27,687 nt of DNA from a virus, in IMG/VR virus record IMGVR_UViG_3300010883_000321, positions 1 through 27,687 of that record. One strand, written 5' to 3'. Under the pieces are notes generated by a model, which was not told where the DNA came from, did no database searches, and saw only the letters and a program-made list of their open reading frames with translations. The translations under genes and the position numbers were made by a program. Every line of letters begins with the position of its first letter. The stretch's first letter is position 1. Positions 11,501-15,469 of this stretch are shown piece by piece.

Positions 11501-11968
11501 ACCACCCGACTTTTCGTAGACGTCCCTGACCATTTTAATGAGGGCGGCTCGGTTTGCGGGGATGTCCTCTGTCAACGTTAAATTCTGGAGGACAGCGAGC
11601 GAGCGCCGGTCTATCCTCGCTCCCCATTCCTCGGCCTTCGAGCCGACCAGAGGCCCGCCGAAGACGTTCCACTGCCGTGGTGGGACCGCGGGGGGCTGCT
11701 CCTTGAGCGGGCGGCCTAGAGGATCTGTAATTTCCTGACGCGGGCCTACTTCTTCGGGGGGGCTTTCCGCAGTGACGCCAAAATAAAACAGGCCGTCCGA
11801 TGTAGTCGGCTCAGGCGGCTTAGTGCGGCGACCGGCAGCGGCCTCAAAATCAAACGAAGTGGCAGCGGGCTTTGGGGCGGGAGCAGAAGTGTCCGGCGTA
11901 AACACGGGGACGTCTTGCTGCTCATCCTTTTTTCCAGCGGCAGCGCCGTAATCAAATGTGTCAGTCAT
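2585..11968 (-). CDS. Giant virion/ejection protein with embedded metallopeptidase-like domain, 3127 aa
   Basis: Occupies the position of the last internal virion protein (T7 gp16) and is about twice that length. The N-terminus (1-60) is low-complexity and contains FDYGAAAGKK (5-14) and FDFEAAAGRR (39-48). Residues about 400-600 are Ala/Gly-rich and partly hydrophobic. Around 1060-1240 is a conserved large-phage-protein domain ending GFWQNLNG then TIDLWMRRTWGR. At 1817-1821 is HESGH with glutamates at 1908 and 1915 in HEQFARGVENYF, a zincin-like metallopeptidase signature common in phage polyvalent proteins. Residues about 2240-2750 and the C-terminus resemble DarB-type or other very large ejected phage proteins. 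I see no T7-type lysozyme/transglycosylase signature and no methylase or helicase motif. ATG 11968 overlaps the upstream stop by ATGA. Likely packaged in the head and ejected with DNA. The peptidase activity is inferred from motif only. Confidence 0.85.
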   Translation of the reverse strand: MTDTFDYGAAAGKKDEQQDVPVFTPDTSAPAPKPAATSFDFEAAAGRRTKPPEPTTSDGLFYFGVTAESPPEEVGPRQEITDPLGRPLKEQPPAVPPRQWNVFGGPLVGSKAEEWGARIDRRSLAVLQNLTLTEDIPANRAALIKMVRDVYEKSGGVPVFNGADGADVFPRAARIPVDDLTDDQLARALEHPGLVRALELDSVTRKRMAENVEEAAILRGEIDPVLAAEGQVDTMMRMLLPKLTPEAIIAQRDRGFIRGVSNMLSLGVAELLQGFGLSSTGVDAAVARAARTTPWDTAVGTFTAVAFPPGGISANTFIPYIWTPLDLANGVSAAVTKVARVYYAGGFNTETADTLGADSLMEAAAILKVMRKTAAELPSGEVASDFMRKAMEADSDFAVLRLVYEDPAGFFAAAAEMFARNAPILGASAAATRLFGARAGMTVGTFGQFQAENLRADEERFAFLKKKTGIDLNTPVGVQLFMRDPDAQRLWVTYGRERGAAIAGVQLATLGYLRGGTFFKARSLTLQLAERTTFNTVFEGVGEGFAGFQATGELDIRQAVLESTLSAGMGVPTTLIEGYTAGAHDAKRAADARKAEQWLKGATNLKGLIAGIPLVKLDTVASVLGEKLASEGVDTVYIAAGPLFEQGAETAQTLGLDPEDVKRLAAEGGAVEVSAATFVRHILGKDGFDALIEHTAFEANGMTPSEAREYVDAGIGDQIQQQLEERTRNKLAPNLDDASLTKLNTDMAQIQDQVAGQLEATGKYDANKSRLFGLLTAQRYATRAIRMTEETGRPVDAAALFEADNLQILGGQPAATTPTREAAPEGQIAVFDSEGNQQNLEVVARSEAGGVIVRLPNGEELLLGSELEVSDPLSSDFVVEGLPNAPRISDLSDPELASLEANRLERIAAFEAEGATGQGGYEQAKRDLTAARSEMGRRRPSSDDNILYQDAPDGALEQARATVQDPASLGLTEEEAARVNPIYRAGALPTRRLASNENAAKWLEAQFEGDAITDFTATLSTEQLDQLGRMMAAEVQLALESTGNAADWYSGAVLKAITTASIKYPMLTDDAAAEAAGFGTSSNARFAFTYIMAVTSQNLDVSKNSAAADAAFSEMVEMVKAGDYSMKGAWGTGDKQAAMAKNFKKFKPMLAAMDGATPQEKLANLDALFRQKKTVKEWVVDMKAAGIPYSPPGNTAMDVVVYGSSTLGPKIGNGFWQNLNGNFDPLTIDLWMRRTWGRLTGKSIGLPSAIPAQRRRLKAAVAKSRSKKQGSADLIDIARAELDTALAAQADHTGQAETTNQTKKDFDAETRRLNKVVRDGEALLSDLAGLKAPEVWKAEYGRTDAALLAYSKRLLKAWAVEYKSLQKKYDKGSIPDELQPTWARAAKAIRANLATPLDQITNGTQRKQVEAAGARAIEILSERGTDVTTADMQALLWYPEKELWGALRDRLEVDDNGVPIVTASALNESYDTAFARIFRSQGYEVEGIAGDGAGGSGQRAVAGQDARLVEPGDIRGAGQVGSEPAGEGRELFQEVDFVGDVIFEVAPDPNNVELSARWNALPPAAQLAISDTVSKSVLPSVLEAAGAEGSVSPQIGSYQDDTNPSFSLRLTSGDPAAVANAVGFVLSQDSMVALSADAFEGSFEAGAVRIQIGDKSLQEIDAIYQTLRGIEGFPPIGGQSTIEGQMTLILAEGVDPRSFADAVDVALASEYAVKAARLQAAFPEKKDYDYASDRNDPAGSAGVARQRYRDVRVQASRELAAAIDQYERGGTTAFEQQRGAAGPRGGFTPSDLINDQDGDPVNLLQIFEKADATTFLHESGHFWLEQLKGDALAVGGRFQRDFKVVTDWWASRPLELREEAVRRAKKDKDKDSVAALQQMTEAQVSAYARSGELRGSGPSRYLSVAMHEQFARGVENYFATGRAPSLSLAAAFSAFKVWVMSVYTKLAGSKLDVQFSAEVTAVVDRMLASDEEIAMIEGQYKLAALYSTAEQAGMTPTQFAAYQKQIAEAKDDRRASQLAKHIKELRRERTAWWKEERETLRGEASQEVAAEPAYRLLYALTNQGLADGSTLPEGEAVNRMDRATLKEILESEGFSLADIPRVDSKAVYEEGGLSPGVVAQAFGYDDVDAMILDLVGRQPYGQAVEQAIDAKMEEEHGSIEGGGEAAALASAHSERTARVLAAELTALRTSEPAFKQAFVRAYARDRLLEMPSGQVRPYRFLAAEKRHADLAGDALKRGDRVSAYRHQFQRLVNHYMAAEALKAQAAIEKKSRYMRKFTKKGKKFPSIEAEYVDNILRILAAVNFGRGAAGKQSRANEIIALQEFIVEREKADGSILDVPDWLVNPTGDTANTVSEISYRQFINLHDTIKRYEQQGRAANKVRRGDDELSRAESKAELLAVLDGMKQSRVSRLRGKAASPDSLRIDDRIRYSAAAGAALFDAQLLKVEFLLESLDGRALGPWHQTIYEPFNKAAADKYILQEEVSKLIGALIADLPTEVRRSFGKPVDVGDLGKPGMRFNRGNLIMMAINVGNESNLDKFIRGMAGDVKTKVKGAGWNVNEELIDAALDNLTEQEWNLVRAVWKHAEKLYPTVEGIYRREHGISPDRVEPRTVTTKFGDITGGYFPMMYDRTIAGVAVDLQQKTALELMQGDTGRASINSSMTKARTGYAAPVDLDISRMATGFDNTIHFITHYEAVRNANKILGDRDIRAELENKVGIAYTDELTKWVAALASNGNDSPPVGWWQKAIQHIYTNTTVAVLGFSYSTLAMQTLGLFNGQDRLLADSGYGPAGIVVAQKDIAAGVAAAFSPSHVQFVISISGEMRGRRKSMDREVSNVLKRLSSKEGPVTSVQRFSMQAIAEVQFYTVDIPVWTAGYNRALRGIVEGVAKGDTDAAIKYADRVVRLSQSSGGLKDLSAIQRQKGVVKGLTMFYTFFSALYAVLRSVGVEFSQNVMSTPVASTSRAATRLFVLLALQSLASGLIRGDLPDWDEKDEKKQDMLDWIAKDAVATALGTIPVVRDIASGLASGYGYSGGAGTIGFDAASKSLAGLEKVIDEFGNEEPDAQYADIARRYAKYVLLAGAITGRVPAVQLNRTFSGLAAMYDEADNWRWHDLVRGYKKDRSARRED

Positions 11969-14043
11969 TCGTTAGCCCATCTCTGCAGCAGATCTTTTGT
12001 AGAAGCCCCAACTACACTGCCGCTCTGTAGCTCCTGGATAGCTGCAGCAAAGTTATCTTTTTCTGTATCTGCGCGATTAGTGCCTCTAAGGACGTACCTT
12101 ATAAAAGCAGAGGGGTAGCCTGCATCGACAGCCATATTGTCCATCGCTACTTCTTTCGCTGCAGCTTCTCTAAGATCGGGGGGTGTTTTTACACCAAACT
12201 GCGCGGCAATGTTATTCAAGGTGTATTCTTTGTCGGCGTCGTCTAAGGCTTCCCGCGCTGCCTCAACCTCGTCAGTTGCCTTGCCAAACAGCAAGGCGAC
12301 GGCGCGGTCATTGCGCGAACCCTCGCGAAGGGGGGCCTTATACGGATCAAACCCGTCGTCCAGCTCTGCTTGATCAATAGCAACTTGGTAATCGTATGTG
12401 TCACGCGCTCCTGTACCCAAATCAAATTTGTCTTCAGTCCTAACTTTTACAATCTGCTCGGCAACGGCCTTGCGAAGGTCGTCTGGGTTAACAGGGCGGC
12501 CTGCGTCAATAGCGGCTTGCCTTACAGCAGTTATTGCTTGGTTCAGTCTAGTGGCATGAGCGGTCGTAAAATTTGTAGCGTCGGCGCTGCTGTAACCCAG
12601 ATATTTACGCATAACGGAAGAGGCCGTATCTTGGTCTTTTGTAAGAGCTGCAGCTTCAGCAGTTTTGGCAATCTCGGCTTTTTCCTTAAACGCGGCCCAA
12701 TCCTCGCGGCCTAGATACTTCTTCAGTCCCCCACCCTCAATTAACTTCCGTGCCTCAATTGGATCTCTTTCAAACAAAACAGAAATTTGCGTAGATAGAC
12801 CGGGTAAAGTAACTGCCGCGCCCCCATTATTTGTATGCGCGCTATCTTCAGCAGTCTCAGCGCGTGCTTCAGTAACAGCGCGTTGCCTCGCACCTGTAGC
12901 TATTGCAAGAGCTACTTGCGGGTTGCGCATAAAGTATTCTGGGTATTTTGCTAATACTTCAGGCGTCACTGTCCCAGCAGCAAGTTCAGCCATAAAAGCA
13001 GCCCCTTGCTCTCGGACAGTCTCATTAAGCGCCGCAGTTTTAGCCGAGGAAAACACGCTATACTCCGCAAGCAGGCGCGTCCGTTTGTTTACATCGGGCT
13101 CCGCGGCGATCGTACCATACAGCGCCGCCAGCGACGGCGGTTTGCCCGAGCTGGTGGCGCTGCGAAGAGTGGCGGAGAACTCCTGCTGAGCCTGTACCTT
13201 CTGCCTGAACGTAGCTACCTGCGCTTCAGCAGCAATACGGCCCGCAGTGTTGGCGCCTAGTTGGGGGTTGTCGTCAACGAAAGCTACGGCCCCCGCGAAG
13301 TCGTTCTTCGCCACTAGGCTATCGACAACCTGGCTGAGTCCGGCGGCCTGCTGCGCGGCAATCATGGTTTTAAGGACGCTGCTCTGCGCCACCTTATCCG
13401 GGTCGTCTCCTGAGTAGTTTATGAGGGATGGGTCGAGGCCCATGGATTGAGCCAAACCAATATCTGGGTCCAGCACAGTGCTTCTGACAACGCCCTCAAA
13501 AGCCACGACTTGGGACGGGTCTGCAGAAAGGGCTCCCGCAGCCGTGGCTAGCCGAGAAGCGGATACCTGCTTGTCTACAACGGCCTGGCCCGCCGCCGAG
13601 GCTGTGACAGCCCCGGCCGAGAACTGGCTCTGAGACAGGGCTGAGAAGGTTTCCGCAGCAGTATTACTAGCGGGAAGACGGAAGTCGTACTTGGCCTGCG
13701 CTTCGGCCACGAACTGGTTGAAGGCGGCCGGGGCCGCGTCCGCCGCGTCTAGCTGCTCTTGCCCGACAAGCGCGCCAATACGCGCGTTTTCTGAGAGTTG
13801 CTGCTGCTTGACCTCGGTCTCGAACTTAGTCAGTGACAGCTTATCTTCGCCCTCGGCAAATTCGGTCAGGCCCGTGGTGATGGCGCCGAGTCCAGCAGAC
13901 GCCTCCTGCAGCGCGCGGCCCTGACCAGCGCCAAACACGTCGACGCCCGGATTCAGGTTCTGGAACGGCGTCGGAGTAAATTGTGACTGAACAGATCCTA
14001 CTTCCTGTCCTCGCAGTGCCGGTGTGGGTATCCTGCTGGCCAT
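11965..14043 (-). CDS. Internal virion protein (gp15-like position), 692 aa
   Basis: Large, mostly helical, Ala/Gln/Glu-rich protein between the gp14-like core protein and the giant ejection protein, the position of T7 gp15, an inner-core/ejection tunnel protein. The N-terminus (MASRIPTPALRG, then FTPTPFQNLNPGVDVFGAGQGRALQ) with a long helical EGEDKLSLTKFETEVKQQQ segment is typical of internal virion proteins of T7-like podoviruses. I chose ATG 14043 rather than the in-frame ATG at 14055 because it forms a TAATG overlap with the upstream stop and has GGGGGGA just upstream. It ends in a 4-base ATGA overlap with the giant gene. The C-terminal half (about 11,970-13,080) is visibly poorer in GC than the N-terminal half and the flanking genes, suggesting a mosaic join inside the gene. 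No enzymatic motif was seen. Confidence 0.82.
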   Translation of the reverse strand: MASRIPTPALRGQEVGSVQSQFTPTPFQNLNPGVDVFGAGQGRALQEASAGLGAITTGLTEFAEGEDKLSLTKFETEVKQQQLSENARIGALVGQEQLDAADAAPAAFNQFVAEAQAKYDFRLPASNTAAETFSALSQSQFSAGAVTASAAGQAVVDKQVSASRLATAAGALSADPSQVVAFEGVVRSTVLDPDIGLAQSMGLDPSLINYSGDDPDKVAQSSVLKTMIAAQQAAGLSQVVDSLVAKNDFAGAVAFVDDNPQLGANTAGRIAAEAQVATFRQKVQAQQEFSATLRSATSSGKPPSLAALYGTIAAEPDVNKRTRLLAEYSVFSSAKTAALNETVREQGAAFMAELAAGTVTPEVLAKYPEYFMRNPQVALAIATGARQRAVTEARAETAEDSAHTNNGGAAVTLPGLSTQISVLFERDPIEARKLIEGGGLKKYLGREDWAAFKEKAEIAKTAEAAALTKDQDTASSVMRKYLGYSSADATNFTTAHATRLNQAITAVRQAAIDAGRPVNPDDLRKAVAEQIVKVRTEDKFDLGTGARDTYDYQVAIDQAELDDGFDPYKAPLREGSRNDRAVALLFGKATDEVEAAREALDDADKEYTLNNIAAQFGVKTPPDLREAAAKEVAMDNMAVDAGYPSAFIRYVLRGTNRADTEKDNFAAAIQELQSGSVVGASTKDLLQRWANE

Positions 14044-14564
14044 TAGTCCCCCCATGCGTTTTTACCGGCGGTATAAACCGCACCCGCGCTGCTTAGTAGG
14101 CTGCCGGCCGCGGCCATACCGGGGCTCTGCTGCGACGCCTTGAGAGACGCCAGACCGGCTTCTGCCTGGAAGTTTACGCCCTGCACCTGAGCCGCCCGGA
14201 CCTGCTGCGCGTACCGGTCCTTCAGTTTTAAGATATCGTACTCTCCCTCAGCGGCAATATCCGCCTGCAGCAGAGATCCAGTTGCATCGAGCGTATCGTC
14301 GACCAGCAAGCCGTTGGCAGCCAAGCGCGCTCGGGCGGCGGCTTTCGTCTGCGCGAGGCGCACGCGCTGCTCATCCGAGGCAATGTCGCCGTACTGCTGA
14401 AGACGCTCAGCGTTCTGATGAGCAATAATGGCATTATTGCGCGCCACCTGGGACTGGTAGTTCGCCTGCGCCTGGGCAGCCTGAGACTGCTGGTAAGTGC
14501 CAGCGGCCCCCGCAACAGCCGAGGCTATAGAGGCTACCGCTGCAATCGATGTCGCCGAGGACAT
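14043..14564 (-). CDS. Internal virion protein (gp14-like), 173 aa
   Basis: Small internal core protein of the T7 gp14 type. Residues 1-25 form a hydrophobic Ala/Ser-rich helix (SIAAVASIASAVAGAAG), as expected for a protein that inserts in the outer membrane after ejection. A long Gln/Ala-rich helix follows (YQSQVARNNAIIAHQNAERL), then the family-typical AAARARLAANGLLVDDTLDATGSLL and EGEYDILKLKDRYAQQ. The C-terminus is again Ala/Gly-rich. ATG 14564 lies one base after the stop of the cupin-like gene (TGA-C-ATG). An alternative GTG at 14573 would overlap that gene by 8 bases and has no better ribosome binding site. It is followed by a TAATG overlap with the gp15-like gene. Confidence 0.82.
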   Translation of the reverse strand: MSSATSIAAVASIASAVAGAAGTYQQSQAAQAQANYQSQVARNNAIIAHQNAERLQQYGDIASDEQRVRLAQTKAAARARLAANGLLVDDTLDATGSLLQADIAAEGEYDILKLKDRYAQQVRAAQVQGVNFQAEAGLASLKASQQSPGMAAAGSLLSSAGAVYTAGKNAWGD

Positions 14565-14565
14565 G

Positions 14566-15024
14566 TCAATCACCCGTAACTAGAACAGTGTTCGTATTAG
14601 AGCGGGACATAAGGTTGTCCGCCTCCTCTGTCATGGCCTCTTCCGCGGCGTCGACTGATTGAGCGCTTGTCGCGAACGTCATACTGATATGGGTGTCGGT
14701 GTGGGATACAAACGCCTGTTTGCGCCCCGGACGTGCGGGAAGGACGGCGTGCCCCTCGATCTCAACAGAACCGGAGTCCCCTAGATAGACAGTCACGCAG
14801 CCGCTGATGGCGAGAAGCGTCGGAACTTTAACCAGAGCCCCCGTTAGAACATGGCCCGCGGGGAGCATTATAGTTCTACAGTACATGCCGCCGTGGATGA
14901 CGTGGTGCGTTTCAACCGCGTATTGAGGGGCGGCCTTCACAAACTGCTCAAGGGCGCGCACCTTATTCAGGGCGGCGCTACTCATAGTGGGAATATTATC
15001 TAGGACAGGCTGCAGGCTACTCAT
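14566..15024 (-). CDS. Small cupin-like phage structural-region protein, 152 aa
   Basis: The protein starts MSSLQPVLDNIPTMSS and has a helical N-terminal region, then a beta-strand-rich core: THHVIHGGMYCRTIMLPAG, GALVKVPTLLAISG, VTVYLGDSGSVEIEGHAVLPARPGRKQAF and THISMTFATSA. This pattern resembles a single-domain cupin/jelly-roll fold that podoviruses often carry between the tail tube and internal virion protein genes. A short acidic helix (DAAEEAMTEEADNL) closes it. The start at 15024 is fixed by a perfect AGGAGG 7 bases upstream. The longer in-frame extension upstream is a shadow of the GNAT-like gene. It overlaps that gene by 8 bases. The function is unknown and the fold assignment is by pattern only. 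Confidence 0.75.
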   Translation of the reverse strand: MSSLQPVLDNIPTMSSAALNKVRALEQFVKAAPQYAVETHHVIHGGMYCRTIMLPAGHVLTGALVKVPTLLAISGCVTVYLGDSGSVEIEGHAVLPARPGRKQAFVSHTDTHISMTFATSAQSVDAAEEAMTEEADNLMSRSNTNTVLVTGD

Positions 15025-15469
15025 CTGAAAACCTCCTGAAGAACACACGGTTGCTCTCTTCGTAGCCAGACCGCGGCGCAACTTCGGCAAGCCTACTCCC
15101 AGACGGGGCGCTAACCAACATACCAACTGCGCCCTTCTCAACCGCAAGTTTCTCAGCGGCGCGCAATAGGCGTAAGCCCGCGCCCGTGTGCCGGTGCTTA
15201 GATGCGACGAAGAAGCTCTCGGTGGCTGCCATAGGCAGGCTATATTTGGGGAGAACCGTGACGAGAACGCTAACAAAGCCCAGCAACTGATCGTCGTCAA
15301 AGGCAGCGAGTAGGGTGATGAGACCGCTCTCCTCCATCTTGTAATAAATATCCGCAGACAGCGTGACAGGCAGCCCCCCCAGCGCGCACTCCTCGGCGTA
15401 CTCCTGCAGCAGAGCCGAAAAGTTTGGAGCTGAAGATAGCGCCTCGCAGGTTACAGCCCGGACTTCCAT
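15017..15469 (-). CDS. GNAT-type acetyltransferase-like protein, 150 aa
   Basis: The protein has GNAT (Gcn5-related N-acetyltransferase) architecture: strand LITLLAAFDDDQLLGFVSVLV (about 50-70), then TESFFVASKHRHTGAGLRLL (83-102) containing the acetyl-CoA pyrophosphate-binding loop R-H-T-G-A-G (93-98), a long helix (LRAAEKLAVEKG), then GMLVSAPS and the SGYEES terminal region typical of the fold. Such proteins recur in podoviruses between the tail nozzle and internal virion protein genes. The substrate is unknown. It could be a virion-associated or host-modifying enzyme. ATG 15469 overlaps the stop of the nozzle protein gene by one base (TGATG). The assignment to the superfamily is firm on the loop motif; the biological role is not. 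Confidence 0.8.
   Translation of the reverse strand: MEVRAVTCEALSSAPNFSALLQEYAEECALGGLPVTLSADIYYKMEESGLITLLAAFDDDQLLGFVSVLVTVLPKYSLPMAATESFFVASKHRHTGAGLRLLRAAEKLAVEKGAVGMLVSAPSGSRLAEVAPRSGYEESNRVFFRRFSDE
15032..15037 (-). promoter_or_regulatory. Ribosome binding site AGGAGG deciding the cupin-like gene start
   Basis: A perfect anti-Shine-Dalgarno complement on the minus strand, separated by 7 bases from ATG 15024. It lies within the 3' end of the GNAT-like gene and shows that the 92 codons open upstream of that ATG are not part of the downstream protein. Confidence 0.85.

Noticed and set aside
15025-15300. In-frame 92-codon extension upstream of the cupin-like protein
   Set aside because: It is antiphase to the GNAT-like gene, Arg/Leu-rich, and made unnecessary by the perfect AGGAGG before ATG 15024.
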